A DNA stretch of 34,881 nucleotides from Desulfobulbaceae bacterium. Its GTDB lineage: Bacteria > Desulfobacterota > Desulfobulbia > Desulfobulbales > SURF-16. The notes under the pieces are model-generated. The model did not search any database and was not told the DNA's origin. It saw nothing but the letters and a program-made list of their open reading frames with translations. Every line of letters starts with the position of its first letter. The first letter of the stretch is position 1. The stretch is taken from contig JAGXFQ010000027.1 of the NCBI GenBank assembly GCA_024637145.1, positions 1 to 34,881 of the forward strand, read 5' to 3'. Positions 1-8,910 of this stretch are shown piece by piece. Made by a program: the position numbers and the translations under genes.

Positions 1-1
1 A

Positions 2-130
2 GTTATGCGCAGTGAGGTTAAGGCATGGGAGTCAGCAAGAAACGGGATGAAAGCCGGGGTCAACTGGCAATTTACTACCGAGGATGCCCGGACCAAACTG
101 AAACGCCTTTATCCAACATTAGAGATGTGA
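2..130 (+). CDS. IS630-family transposase, C-terminal end only (cut by window edge)
   Basis: Frame 2 is open from the window edge to a TGA at 128-130 and encodes 42 residues. The tail, with its FTTEDARTKLKRLYP stretch, resembles the end of IS630-type DDE transposases, where a short tryptophan-bearing segment leads into an 'ARTKLxRLYP' terminus. The catalytic DDE core lies outside the window, so whether the element is intact cannot be judged. The stop is only 7 bp from the convergent end of the GT2 gene, so the right end of the element probably lies around 130-140. IS630 elements insert at TA, and a TA is present at 139-140. The family call rests on recalled similarity of the C-terminus alone. 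Confidence 0.7.
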   Translation, partial: VMRSEVKAWESARNGMKAGVNWQFTTEDARTKLKRLYPTLEM

Positions 131-137
131 CAGGACA

Positions 138-1043
138 CTAGGCTTTTTCTCGCCATTTCAGAAGATGATAGAGCAGGCGTATGTCTTTATAGGCATGGGG
201 CCAAGCTCCTTTTAAAAGTTCGCGCTCGTAGCGTGTTCCCCCTCGTGTTGTGCTGATATGGCGACCCAGTTTGAGATAGGCCCGGCGTAATTCTCGGCGC
301 AGGATGGGGGTGTATTTCGCGAAATCTGGATTGTTTAGCAGTTTCTGATAGCAGAGAATCTTGTCTGTCTTGATGGTGGCAGTGCTGGTTGAGGTGTTGG
401 TGCCATGTTCCCGGCGGCAGAAGAGGGGGGCTGTGAGCTGGCCTATTTTGCCGGCCTGGCAGAGGAGTAAAGGCATCTCCAGATCTTCATAGCAGCGAAA
501 GAGGGGGTCAAAGCCACCAAGATCCTTCATGGTCTTGCTGCGGAAGAGGCCGGTGGCAAAGACCGGCAATGTCCCTTGCAGCAGCGAAGGGATCGGGTCA
601 TCCTGGCAGAAGAGAAGGCGCCTCTTGTCATCCAGGATGGTTTGGTCGGTGAGGGCGTCGCCCTGGACGGAAAGACCATCGGTGAAGACAGCAACATGGT
701 TGGGATGGCTTTCTAAAAAGAGGGCCCTCTTTTCAATGCTGTCCTGGGGCAAAAAGTCATCCGAGGCCAGTTCGCAGAAATAATCACCTCTCGCCAACTC
801 AAGACCCATGTTGAGGGAATGCATCAGCCCCTGATTGGGGTGGCCGTGCAGAAAGCGGAAGCCGCCCCGGCTGGCCAGGATGTCATTAATGACGCGGACA
901 CTGGCGTCCGTGGAACCGTCGTCAATGACAATCAGCTCAATAGCCGGCCATGACTGGTTTAGAACGCTTTCGATGGCCTCTCCTACATAATCCTGATGGT
1001 TGTAGGAGGGGATAATAATGGTGACAATGGGTGGTGTGCTCAT
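138..1043 (-). CDS. Family 2 glycosyltransferase (GT-A fold)
   Basis: This 301-residue protein probably transfers a sugar from a nucleotide-sugar donor during LPS core or O-antigen assembly at the inner face of the cytoplasmic membrane. The N-terminus shows the GT2 pattern: a VTIIIPSYN strand (residues 7-15), DDGSTD (41-46) and a DxD-type SDD near residue 94-96. No membrane segment is evident. The ATG at 1043 is preferred; a TTG three codons upstream is also in frame, and neither has a clear Shine-Dalgarno sequence. It is the last gene of the waaA-kdsB-methyltransferase-msbA series, 195 bp after msbA with no gene between. Its TAG stop (138-140) abuts the end of an IS630 element, so the native C-terminus may have been altered. 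Donor and acceptor cannot be predicted. Confidence 0.88.
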   Translation of the reverse strand: MSTPPIVTIIIPSYNHQDYVGEAIESVLNQSWPAIELIVIDDGSTDASVRVINDILASRGGFRFLHGHPNQGLMHSLNMGLELARGDYFCELASDDFLPQDSIEKRALFLESHPNHVAVFTDGLSVQGDALTDQTILDDKRRLLFCQDDPIPSLLQGTLPVFATGLFRSKTMKDLGGFDPLFRCYEDLEMPLLLCQAGKIGQLTAPLFCRREHGTNTSTSTATIKTDKILCYQKLLNNPDFAKYTPILRRELRRAYLKLGRHISTTRGGTRYERELLKGAWPHAYKDIRLLYHLLKWREKA

Positions 1044-1238
1044 TTTGGCCAATCTAAAAAAGGGACGTCAGCAGGCGTTTTGGGCTTGGTTCCCTGCCGC
1101 CTTTCTGCGCCACCGTAAAGGTGAGGTTTGTCTGGACGGCATCGATGTCTGGTTAGTGGTCATGGCAGCACAAGGTGAGAAAGAAACGGTGGCGCTCCAT
1201 CCCCTGGCCCGCCAGTATGCACAAATCTGCAAAGGTAA

Positions 1239-2981
1239 TCAGTCCGCACTCTTGTTGTAGGAATGGTAGAGCTCTTGATAGACAGCGGAATCAGCCAGTA
1301 ATTCCTGGTGGCTGCCCTGGGAGATGATGCGCCCATGCTCCATGACAATGATCCGGTCGGCATGGCGGATGGTGGAGAGGCGATGGGCCACGACAATGGT
1401 TGTCCTGTCCTGCATCAGCTGCTCCAAGGCCTTCTGGACGAGCTGTTCGGAAACGGCATCCAGGGCGGAGGTAGCTTCGTCAAGGATGAGAATAGGGGGG
1501 TTTTTGAGAATGGCCCGGGCAATGGCCAGGCGTTGACGTTGACCGCCGGAGAGATTGAGGCCCCGTTCACCCAGCAGGGTTTCGTAACCGGCAGGGAGTC
1601 CCGCAATGAAATCATGGGCAAAGGCCAGGCGGGCCGCCGTTTCAATTTCCTCGTCTGAAGTCGCCGGATTGCCGAAACTGATATTGGCCCGAACTGTATC
1701 GTTAAAAAGCATGACATCCTGGCTTACCAGACCTATTTGCCGACGGAGATCAACCAGGCGAATATCCTTTATGTTGTGGCCATCAATCAGGATGGCACCC
1801 TCCTCCGGATCATAAAAACGGGGAAGCAGATCAATCAGAGAGGTCTTGCCGGCCCCGCTGGAGCCCACAATGGCAAGCACATCGCCTTTTCTAATGGTGA
1901 GATTGATATCCCTTAAGATCAATTCTCCCTCAGGCTGATAGCGATGACAGACGTTCTGGAAACGGATTTCTTCATGGAAACTGGGCAGAGGTTGGTCGCC
2001 ACTTTTTTCCACTTCCATCTCATCCAGCCAAGAGAGGCGGTCAACAGCGGCTCGAATCTCCTGAAATACCGAGTAGGAGTTGCCTAGATTTTTTATCGGG
2101 GAAAAAACCATGGCCACCGCACCCAAGGCGGAAAAAAGATCACCGCTGGTGATCACCCCCTTGCTGACGAGGTTGCCGCCATAATAGATGACAAGACCAA
2201 TGCCGATGCCGGTGGAAATATCCACAGCCAGTTTGGTGATCTCCTTGAAGCGGATGAGCTTCGTCTCTTGTCGGTAATTGTTCTGGCTTTCCTGTATAAA
2301 TTGTGTGGCCATAAGTTCTTCAGAGACAAAGACTTTGATGACCTTGGCGCCAGTGGCCGCCTCGCTGATGCGATGGGTTAAAGTGGCAATGGTCTGCTGG
2401 GCCTGGATGCGTTTGCTCTTAATAAGTTTACCCAGACGGCTGGCGCAGGCGACAATGCCCGGCACGGCCACAAGGGCAAGCAGGGTCACATCCCAGCGCC
2501 GGTAAAGTGCGACGCCCAGAAGGACAATGATGGTGGGCACTTCTTTGAAAAGGGTAAGAAGGGTGTCGGAGACCAGGGAACGCAGCATTGCGGCATCGTT
2601 CAGAATTCTGGAAATCATTTTGCCGGAAGACTCAGAACTGAGGGCCGAGGAGGGAAGGTGGAGGAGATGGGTGTAGAGGCGAATGCGGGTGTCACGCACC
2701 AGCTTGGTGCCGGCGGAGCGCATGAGATAGGAGCAGATCATCTGAAAACTCCCTCTGAGAAAATAGGTGGCGATAATCACCAGCGGCAGCCAGGTGAGCA
2801 TGGCGTAGTTTTTCTCAACAAAAATGGAGTCTATGACCGGTTTAACCAGCCAGGCAATGGCGCCGCTTGCTCCTGAGGCTCCCAGGCTAAACAGAATGGC
2901 TACCAGCACGCGTCCCATATAGGGACGCATCATCCCCCAAATCTTTTTATCAGTAAACTGGGAGAGTGGTGATTGAGACAT
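1239..2981 (-). CDS. msbA: Lipid A export ABC transporter MsbA (permease-ATPase fusion)
   Basis: This 580-residue half-transporter flips lipid A-core across the inner membrane, powered by ATP, as a homodimer. An N-terminal six-helix exporter domain (about residues 20-310) is fused to an ATPase domain (about 335-575). The ATPase motifs are complete: Walker A GSSGAGKTS (373-381), ABC signature LSGGQ (477-481), Walker B ILILDE (497-502) and the switch histidine in VAHRLS (H533). Length matches MsbA (about 580 residues). Its position between an LPS methyltransferase and a glycosyltransferase, downstream of waaA and kdsB, supports lipid A-core as substrate over a drug-export role. The downstream gap to the GT2 gene contains no recognisable gene. 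Confidence 0.93.
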   Translation of the reverse strand: MSQSPLSQFTDKKIWGMMRPYMGRVLVAILFSLGASGASGAIAWLVKPVIDSIFVEKNYAMLTWLPLVIIATYFLRGSFQMICSYLMRSAGTKLVRDTRIRLYTHLLHLPSSALSSESSGKMISRILNDAAMLRSLVSDTLLTLFKEVPTIIVLLGVALYRRWDVTLLALVAVPGIVACASRLGKLIKSKRIQAQQTIATLTHRISEAATGAKVIKVFVSEELMATQFIQESQNNYRQETKLIRFKEITKLAVDISTGIGIGLVIYYGGNLVSKGVITSGDLFSALGAVAMVFSPIKNLGNSYSVFQEIRAAVDRLSWLDEMEVEKSGDQPLPSFHEEIRFQNVCHRYQPEGELILRDINLTIRKGDVLAIVGSSGAGKTSLIDLLPRFYDPEEGAILIDGHNIKDIRLVDLRRQIGLVSQDVMLFNDTVRANISFGNPATSDEEIETAARLAFAHDFIAGLPAGYETLLGERGLNLSGGQRQRLAIARAILKNPPILILDEATSALDAVSEQLVQKALEQLMQDRTTIVVAHRLSTIRHADRIIVMEHGRIISQGSHQELLADSAVYQELYHSYNKSAD

Positions 2982-3018
2982 GAGAAGTGTGATTCCTGGC
3001 TAGAATTTTCAAGGAAGT

Positions 3019-3708
3019 TTAGATCGTATCTAGGAATGTAGAAAAATGGGACGTATCTTTTAAGTTGAGTAAACTCGCCCTGTTTTTTACAAGGTCGCTA
3101 TAGTTCATCGCAGCAATATCTTTTTTGCTTAAAGCAAGAGCAGAGCAAGGTTTCCCCTTGGTTATTATGGCCAAGCCGTAATCGCAATCCAAAACAAAGA
3201 CCTTGATATCATCTCTGAAGCTCCGTAAATCACAAATGGTTTTCCATACATCCCCGCACCATTCACCGGTCCATTCTGGCGGGGATAAGGAGGTGGCGTG
3301 GTCTAAGGAATCAGCCGCTAAGGCAGCGGATTCATGGGGTGGGTTGCAATCATGCATTATGACAACGCCGTTGTCGGCAAGGATGTTAAGGGAATTTGTG
3401 ATATCCCTTAATGATTGACTGTACGTGTGAAGGCCATCGATAAAGATCACATCAATTGGTTTTGAGGATTTAAAATTTGCAAAGAAGTTGTCGCTTGTTA
3501 TCTCGTGGTATTTGGCAAAGATATTAAAGACATTTTTGAATGCACGTTTTATTCGTTTTATCTTTGTGAATTTAAAGGCCGGATCAACAGCTATTTTTTT
3601 CCAGGCTTTTATTTCGGAAAAATTTTTCGCATTATATACGCCTATCTCGAGGTAAGATCGAGCCGCTTTTTTATTAATAATTTGTTGAATTACCTGTGTT
3701 CTGTTCAT
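3019..3708 (-). CDS. Class I SAM-dependent methyltransferase (Methyltransf_24-like)
   Basis: This 229-residue soluble protein resembles the class I methyltransferases often found in polysaccharide loci. Residues 18-24 (SYLEIGV) form the SAM-binding first strand and loop, IDVIFIDGLHTY in the middle is the acidic strand plus catalytic-region motif, and GVVIMHDCNP follows, as in the Methyltransf_24 group. The likely substrate is a sugar of the LPS, but nothing in the sequence fixes it. The start has an AAGG about 7 nt upstream. Base composition is odd: the gene and its flanks (about 3019-3811) are visibly AT-rich, lysine-, asparagine- and isoleucine-rich, and unlike the GC-rich neighbours, which suggests it was acquired separately and inserted between kdsB and msbA. 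Confidence 0.8.
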   Translation of the reverse strand: MNRTQVIQQIINKKAARSYLEIGVYNAKNFSEIKAWKKIAVDPAFKFTKIKRIKRAFKNVFNIFAKYHEITSDNFFANFKSSKPIDVIFIDGLHTYSQSLRDITNSLNILADNGVVIMHDCNPPHESAALAADSLDHATSLSPPEWTGEWCGDVWKTICDLRSFRDDIKVFVLDCDYGLAIITKGKPCSALALSKKDIAAMNYSDLVKNRASLLNLKDTSHFSTFLDTI

Positions 3709-3811
3709 CGCGCGCCTTATTAGTTAAATAGTTGGGGGTGTTATAAGTGGATTTATTAACCAATCATTTATTCATTATGAGAATATATAAAAATTTAAGA
3801 ATAATAGAGCA

Positions 3812-4555
3812 TTATGTCTTTGCGTTCATGATTTTTTCAACAACAGCAATATCTGCGGGGCGGTCGACGCCGTAGCCCTTATGGGTGGTTTGTACCACCT
3901 GGATGGCAATGCCGTTTTCCAGGAGGCGGAGTTGTTCGAGTTTTTCCCGCTGCTCCAGGGTGCCTTTTTTCAGGCCGACGAATTTTTCTAGGGTCTTCAT
4001 TCGGAAGCCGTAGAGGCCTATGTGGCCGAGATATGACTCTTCTTTGTTGTCGCCGGCGTAGGGGATAGGGGCCCTGGAGAAGTAGAGGGCCCTGTTGTCA
4101 GCGGCCAGTACCACCTTGACCTGATCAGGGTCTTGGGCCTGATTTGCCGTAATGGTGTGCGCCAGGGTGGTGACCTGGACTGCTGGGTCAGTAAAGGGGC
4201 CGAGGAGTTCAGTGAGCATCTCCGGCTCCAGGGCCGGCTCATCACCCTGGATGTTGAGGATGACGCCATCCGCCGGAATCTGGAGAAGCTGCGCTGCCTC
4301 CAGGACTCTCTCTGTGCCGCAGGAGTGATCTCTTCTGGTCATGAGCACGGGAATGGCAAGCTCCTGGGCAGCGGAAAAGATCCGTTCATCGTCGGTGGCC
4401 AGGACCACCTGGTCCAGTTCAGGACATTGTCTGGCCCGGGTGTAGACATGCCAGATCATGGGCCTGCCCAGGATCAAGGCCAGGGGTTTGCCCTTGAAGC
4501 GCGTTGAGGCATAACGGCAGGGGATGATGCCGTAACATTTGGGCAGAGGAGTCAT
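3812..4555 (-). CDS. kdsB: 3-deoxy-manno-octulosonate cytidylyltransferase (CMP-Kdo synthetase)
   Basis: KdsB activates Kdo with CTP to give CMP-Kdo, the donor used by WaaA, in the cytoplasm. The 247-residue protein has the nucleotide-binding N-terminus [16 protein letters not shown] (residues 10-25), ATDDERI (53-59) and the metal-binding NIQGDEP (101-107), all typical of KdsB. The frame is open 22 codons further upstream, but the ATG at 4555 is chosen because it has a GGAAAG about 8 nt upstream and gives the usual family length of about 245-250. It lies 138 bp downstream of waaA on the same strand, so the two Kdo steps sit next to each other. Confidence 0.94.
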   Translation of the reverse strand: MTPLPKCYGIIPCRYASTRFKGKPLALILGRPMIWHVYTRARQCPELDQVVLATDDERIFSAAQELAIPVLMTRRDHSCGTERVLEAAQLLQIPADGVILNIQGDEPALEPEMLTELLGPFTDPAVQVTTLAHTITANQAQDPDQVKVVLAADNRALYFSRAPIPYAGDNKEESYLGHIGLYGFRMKTLEKFVGLKKGTLEQREKLEQLRLLENGIAIQVVQTTHKGYGVDRPADIAVVEKIMNAKT

Positions 4556-4693
4556 GCTTTGATCTTTCCAGGGTTGCAAAGGTTGAAACAGTGTGGCCGG
4601 TAAAGGTGGTGAGCATATCATTTTTTTCTAAAAAGGACCCTCTGCTTTTAGCGCTTCAGCATCAAGATGGCAAGAGGTGAAACGCCTGGTCCG

Positions 4694-5992
4694 TCAAGGC
4701 TGTGCCAGCATGCCCTTGATCTTCTGACAAGCCAGTTGCGTGCCGCCCTGGCGGTGGCGGACAAATTCGTGCAGGGCCTCTTTGGTCTGCCGGCGATCCG
4801 GCCGGCCCTGCACCTCTTCCAGGAGATACCGGGCCACCCCCTGCCAGTTTTGGGCCTCATGGACCAGGCCCTGGGCGATGAGCCCCCTGCCGATCCACGA
4901 AAAATTTTCCCAATGGGGACCGATCACCGGCCGGATTCCGCAGCCTAGGGGTTCCAGAAAATTATGGCCGCCCACCGGCGCCAGGCTGCCGCCGACAAAG
5001 GTGGCCCGGGCCAGGGCATAGGCCCTTTCCAGTTCACCCATGGTGTCCCAGAGGATGACGGTGCCCGGTCTGACTTTGACCCGGCATTGGGAGCGCAGCT
5101 GCCAGGCCAGGTTGCGGCCAGTCAAGTGCTTTTGCCAATGGTCAAGACGGTGCAGGTGGCGCGGGAAAAGAGCAATGATCAGGCAAGGGTTTTCCCGGCA
5201 GAGATGGGCAAGCAGGTTGGCCACCGCTTCCTCCTCTTCCTGGCGTATTGAGCCCAGGACCACAAACTGCTCGTCTGGAGGGATGATATGCAGAAGGGGA
5301 TTGTTGTCCTGGCCCCCCTTTGTCTCTTGACCATGGATGCGGTCAAATTTGATATTGGCCATGGTCTCCACAATATCCGCGCCAAAGAGGGCGGCAAAGC
5401 GGGCGCTGTCCGCCTCGGACATGGCCATGATCGCCGAGGGGCGCAGGTCGCGCCAGATGGCGGGCCAGCGTTGGTAGCGCCTCAGGCTGCTCTCCGTCAT
5501 GCGGCCATTTATCACCAGCACTTTGACTCCCTGTTTTTTACATCCAGCCATGAGGCCTGGCCACAGCTCGCTTTCCAGAAGCACAACAAGGTGCGGCTGG
5601 ATCAAGGCGAGGGCCCTGGCCATGAGGGAGGGCTGGTCAAAGGGGCAATAGGCCAGGTGAAGTTGTAAGGGCCCTTTAGAAAACTCTTCTTCTATTTCCT
5701 TGAGAATAGCAAGACCCTGGCTGGTATTGGTGGTGAGCAGGACCGTGGTCGGCGATACCGGTTCAAGCCTTTTGATCAGCTCCCGGGCCAGATAGGCCTC
5801 ACCCACGGAGGCGGCCTGGATCCACAGATCCGCCTGGGGCGGTGGCGTTCGCAGGGTGCGCTGGTCATAACCGCTGCGCAGCCGGGCGCTCAGGCGCAGC
5901 CACGGCAGGACAAAATGCCAGAGCCCTTGGTAGAGACGGAGGGCCAGGCGGGTGGAGGGCCTGTGGTTGATGTTGGCAGGTGGGCGTTTTAT
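4694..5992 (-). CDS. waaA: 3-deoxy-D-manno-octulosonic acid transferase (Kdo transferase), apparent ATA start
   Basis: WaaA transfers Kdo from CMP-Kdo to lipid A precursor at the inner membrane. The frame contains the family's N-terminal membrane-proximal segment (LYQGLWHFVLPWLRL), then LWIQAASVGEAYLA with the catalytic-base glutamate of the SVGE motif (about residue 65), ESELWPG, INGRMTESS and the C-terminal GGSLAPVGGHNFLEP donor-site motif. The only canonical start, GTG at 5806, would begin inside the SVGE motif and delete about 62 residues. Upstream to the in-frame TAG there is no ATG, GTG or TTG. An ATA at 5992 has a GGGAG 8 nt upstream, lies about 30 nt below a plausible -10 box, and gives 432 residues, near the usual ~425. 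The ATA start is inferred; a CTG start, a mutation or a sequence error remain possible. Confidence 0.85.
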   Translation of the reverse strand: MKRPPANINHRPSTRLALRLYQGLWHFVLPWLRLSARLRSGYDQRTLRTPPPQADLWIQAASVGEAYLARELIKRLEPVSPTTVLLTTNTSQGLAILKEIEEEFSKGPLQLHLAYCPFDQPSLMARALALIQPHLVVLLESELWPGLMAGCKKQGVKVLVINGRMTESSLRRYQRWPAIWRDLRPSAIMAMSEADSARFAALFGADIVETMANIKFDRIHGQETKGGQDNNPLLHIIPPDEQFVVLGSIRQEEEEAVANLLAHLCRENPCLIIALFPRHLHRLDHWQKHLTGRNLAWQLRSQCRVKVRPGTVILWDTMGELERAYALARATFVGGSLAPVGGHNFLEPLGCGIRPVIGPHWENFSWIGRGLIAQGLVHEAQNWQGVARYLLEEVQGRPDRRQTKEALHEFVRHRQGGTQLACQKIKGMLAQP

Positions 5993-6028
5993 GGCAGGTG
6001 CTCCCGGCAGAGGTTGTCGTCCCTATAT

Positions 6029-6059
6029 ATAATAGAGGGCCGGTCGCTGCAAGGTGCAA
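6029..6059 (-). promoter_or_regulatory. Candidate sigma70 promoter for the waaA operon
   Basis: Reading the minus strand, TTGCAC (6059-6054) and TATTAT (6034-6029) are separated by 19 bp. The -10 box matches the consensus at five of six positions, but the spacing is longer than optimal. Transcription would start near 6022, about 30 nt before the proposed waaA ATA start at 5992, which fits that start better than the internal GTG at 5806. Confidence 0.45.
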
Positions 6060-6099
6060 GGCGTTTGCCCGGCCAGTTAATTTGCTTTTTTCCCCGGGT

Positions 6100-6128
6100 T
6101 TGACTGGCTATCAGGTGACTATTACAGT
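6100..6128 (+). promoter_or_regulatory. Candidate sigma70 promoter for the FkbM-rfbBACD-waaG-waaP operon
   Basis: TTGACT (6100-6105) and TACAGT (6123-6128) are separated by exactly 17 bp. The -35 box matches at five of six positions and the -10 at four of six. It lies about 60 bp upstream of the FkbM gene start at 6191. Together with the minus-strand promoter candidate at 6029-6059 it forms a compact divergent control region for the two LPS operons. Confidence 0.5.
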
Positions 6129-6190
6129 AAATAGATATGGAAAAAGAGGGGCCGGCGGGCCGCACTACACTGTTTTTAAAAGGCTATTTT

Positions 6191-6931
6191 ATGACCTTAC
6201 TGGAAAAGAAAATTCGCAAGATCATTTACCGTAATTACGGGGGCCGGAGCTGCCTGAAGGTTTATAAGCGCCTTGGCCTGGTCTTGCTGCTTAACTATGC
6301 CAACTATATTGATCGGCGCCTCATTATAAAAGAGCCCTACGAACAAGAGCAGCTGGCCTTTTTTAACGCCTCGCTCCAACAGGGCGGCTTTGACCTTTTT
6401 ATCGATGTGGGCGCCAATATCGGTCTCTATTCGCTGCTGGCCGCCAAAACAGGCAAGGTGGCCGATATCCTGGCCTTTGAGCCAGACCTGCGCAACAACC
6501 ATCAGTTTCGGGCCAATATTCTGCTTAATGATTTTGTCAACCTCATCCAGGTCCGTGATGTCGGCTTGAGCAATGAGACAGGGGGGGTGGAGTTTCTCCA
6601 GCAGCAGGGGGGCAGCACTGGCAAGTCGCGTATTGGAAAAACAGCCCCTTCCACCACCAAGGACAAGGATTATCGGAAGATCACCATCCCCATCAGCCGT
6701 TTTGACGATGATTTCCATTATCAGGGTCGGCAGATTTTTGTAAAGATGGATGTCGAGGGCCACGAACTTCTTGCCCTGCAAGGCATGGAGAGGCTGCTGG
6801 CCGACAATAGTTGTTTGCTCCAGGTGGAGGTTTTTGCCGAGAACCTGGCGGCTATCGAAGATTTCATGGCGGGCCACGGCTACACCAGATTCCAGGAGAT
6901 GGGTGACGATCGGTTTTTCAAGAATTTCTAA
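6191..6931 (+). CDS. FkbM-family SAM-dependent methyltransferase
   Basis: This 246-residue protein has the FkbM methyltransferase pattern: the SAM-binding IDVGANIGLYSLLA (residues 71-84), LAFEPD for ribose binding (about 94-99), and the conserved FVKMDVEGHELLALQGM (183-199). FkbM proteins O-methylate sugars or lipids, and those in LPS loci usually cap or decorate glycans; the substrate here is not predictable. The ATG at 6191 is chosen over one 18 codons upstream because AAGG sits about 8 nt before it, while the upstream ATG at 6137 has no ribosome binding site. It is the first gene of the rhamnose/core operon and is followed by rfbB after 24 bp. Confidence 0.87.
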   Translation: MTLLEKKIRKIIYRNYGGRSCLKVYKRLGLVLLLNYANYIDRRLIIKEPYEQEQLAFFNASLQQGGFDLFIDVGANIGLYSLLAAKTGKVADILAFEPDLRNNHQFRANILLNDFVNLIQVRDVGLSNETGGVEFLQQQGGSTGKSRIGKTAPSTTKDKDYRKITIPISRFDDDFHYQGRQIFVKMDVEGHELLALQGMERLLADNSCLLQVEVFAENLAAIEDFMAGHGYTRFQEMGDDRFFKNF

Positions 6932-6955
6932 ACCGGCGCCCTTGGTGAGACAGAG

Positions 6956-8032
6956 ATGCAGATGAAAAATATATTGATAACCGGCGGCGCCGGTTTTATC
7001 GGCGCCAATTTCATAAGGGTCGTGCTGGCTGAGTGCCCCCAGTGGCGGTTGGTCAACCTCGATGCCCTCACCTATGCCGGCAACCTGGCCAACCTGGCGG
7101 ATCTGCCGCCGGAGCAGCAGGCCCGCCATCACTTTGTCCATGGCGATATCCGCGATGGGGCGCTGCTGGCCCGTCTGTTCAAGGAACACGCCTTTGCAGG
7201 CGTCATCCATTTTGCCGCCGAATCCCATGTGGACCGCTCCATCACCGCTCCCCAGGCCTTTGTCGATACCAATGTCGGCGGCACCTGCACCCTGTTGCAG
7301 GCCGCTCTGGCCGCCTGGCAGGAGCAGGGGCGGCCGGCGGCTTTCCGTTTCCACCACGTCTCCACCGACGAGGTCTACGGCAGTCTGGGGCCCACAGGCG
7401 CCTTCAGCGAAGACACACCCTATGATCCCTCCAGTCCCTATTCGGCCTCCAAGGCCGCCTCGGATCATTTTGTCCGGGCCTACGGCCGCACCTATGGCCT
7501 GCCCATCCTCATCACCAACTGCTCCAACAATTACGGGCCCTACCAGTTTCCGGAAAAGCTCATTCCCCTGATCATTGATAATATCCTGGCCGGCCAGGCT
7601 CTGCCGGTCTACGGTGACGGCAGCAATGTCCGCGACTGGCTCTATGTGCTGGACCATTGCCAGGCCCTGCGCCAGGTCTTTGAACAGGGTCGGCCCGGGG
7701 AGACCTACAATATTGGCGGTGGCGCCGAGCGCACCACCTTGGAGATCGTCAGGGAGTTATGCCGCATTGTCGATGGCCGGCAGGGCAGGGCAACGGGTAG
7801 CTCCGAGAAGCGGATCACCTTTGTGTCTGACCGGCCCGGCCACGATTTCCGCTACGCCATTGATGCCAGCAAGATCAAGCGCGAGCTGGGCTGGCAGCCG
7901 CAGCACAGCTTCAGCACGGCCCTGGAGGCCACGGTGGAGTGGTATCTCGGCCACCAGCCGTGGGTGGAGGGCGTCAAGTCGGGCGACTACCGCCAGTGGC
8001 TGGAGCTCAACTACGCAGGGAGGAACTGTTGA
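6956..8032 (+). CDS. rfbB: dTDP-glucose 4,6-dehydratase
   Basis: RfbB (RmlB) converts dTDP-glucose to dTDP-4-keto-6-deoxyglucose, the second step of dTDP-L-rhamnose synthesis. The 358-residue short-chain dehydrogenase/reductase shows the NAD-binding GGAGFIG (residues 10-16), the catalytic STDEVYG loop with Thr137, Asp138 and Glu139, and the active-site pair Tyr162/Lys166 in YSASK. Length matches the family (about 355). Two near-equal starts exist: 6956, with GGTGAG about 6 nt upstream, and the ATG at 6962, giving MKNILITGG. The stop overlaps the rfbA start as TGATG, indicating translational coupling. Confidence 0.96.
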   Translation: MQMKNILITGGAGFIGANFIRVVLAECPQWRLVNLDALTYAGNLANLADLPPEQQARHHFVHGDIRDGALLARLFKEHAFAGVIHFAAESHVDRSITAPQAFVDTNVGGTCTLLQAALAAWQEQGRPAAFRFHHVSTDEVYGSLGPTGAFSEDTPYDPSSPYSASKAASDHFVRAYGRTYGLPILITNCSNNYGPYQFPEKLIPLIIDNILAGQALPVYGDGSNVRDWLYVLDHCQALRQVFEQGRPGETYNIGGGAERTTLEIVRELCRIVDGRQGRATGSSEKRITFVSDRPGHDFRYAIDASKIKRELGWQPQHSFSTALEATVEWYLGHQPWVEGVKSGDYRQWLELNYAGRNC

Positions 8033-8910
8033 TGAAAGGCATTATCCTGGCGGGCGGCTCCGGCACCCGTCTCTATCCCATCACCAAGGTGGTGAGCAAG
8101 CAGCTGCTGCCGGTCTATGACAAGCCGATGATCTACTACCCCCTCTCCGTGCTCATGCTGGCCGGCATCCGCGAGATTCTGATCATCTCCACCCCCCATG
8201 ATCTTCCCCAGTTTCAGGAACTGCTGGGGGACGGTAGCCAGTGGGGCCTGCACTTTTCCTATATTATCCAGCCCAGGCCCGAGGGGCTGGCCCAGGCCTT
8301 CATCCTGGGCCGCGACTTTATCGGCACCGACAATGTCTGCATGATTCTCGGCGACAATCTCTTCTACGGCCACGGTCTGCCGGAAAAACTGGTGCGGGCC
8401 GCTGAGCGGGGCCTCGGCGCCACCGTCTTCGGCTACCAGGTCACGGACCCGCAGCGCTACGGGGTGATCAGCTTCAACAAGGCGGGTCAGGTCATTGATA
8501 TCGAGGAAAAGCCGGCCCAGCCCAAATCAAATTATGCGGTCACCGGCCTCTATTTTTATGACAACCGGGTGGCGGACATTGCCGCCGGCATCCGGCCCTC
8601 GGCCCGGGGCGAGCTGGAGATCACCGATATCAACCGGGCCTATATGGAGCTGGGTGAGCTGCAGGTGGAAAGGCTGGGGCGCGGCATTGCCTGGCTGGAT
8701 ACCGGCACCCATGAGTCCCTGATGGAGTCGTCGCAGTTTATTGAAATCATTGAAAAACGGCAGGGGCTGAAGGTGGCCTGTGTGGAGGAGATCGCCTATA
8801 GCATGGGCTATATTGACCGGCTTCAGCTCGAAGAGCTGGCCCAACCCCTGCTCAAAAACGGTTATGGCCGCTATCTCATGGCCCTGCTGAGCCGGGAGGT
8901 ATTGTCATGA
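8032..8910 (+). CDS. rfbA: Glucose-1-phosphate thymidylyltransferase
   Basis: RfbA (RmlA) condenses glucose-1-phosphate and dTTP to dTDP-glucose, the entry reaction of rhamnose donor synthesis. The 292-residue protein begins [16 protein letters not shown], the pyrophosphorylase signature with the phosphate-gripping loop, followed by [23 protein letters not shown] for metal binding, and EKP and WLDTGTH motifs in the family order. The frame extends upstream through rfbB, but the ATG at 8032 has GGAGGAA about 7 nt before it and gives the family length. It overlaps rfbB by one base and rfbC by four (ATGA). Confidence 0.97.
   Translation: MKGIILAGGSGTRLYPITKVVSKQLLPVYDKPMIYYPLSVLMLAGIREILIISTPHDLPQFQELLGDGSQWGLHFSYIIQPRPEGLAQAFILGRDFIGTDNVCMILGDNLFYGHGLPEKLVRAAERGLGATVFGYQVTDPQRYGVISFNKAGQVIDIEEKPAQPKSNYAVTGLYFYDNRVADIAAGIRPSARGELEITDINRAYMELGELQVERLGRGIAWLDTGTHESLMESSQFIEIIEKRQGLKVACVEEIAYSMGYIDRLQLEELAQPLLKNGYGRYLMALLSREVLS

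Noticed and set aside
5806..5806. GTG at 5806 as the start of waaA
   Set aside because: It would begin within the conserved SVGE motif and drop the membrane-proximal N-terminus, which is clearly encoded in frame upstream.
6197..7657. Long open frame (486 codons) on the minus strand opposite the FkbM and rfbB genes
   Set aside because: It is antisense to two well-supported genes, has low-complexity Gly/Asp/Val-rich content and no recognisable domain; typical of a GC-rich shadow frame.
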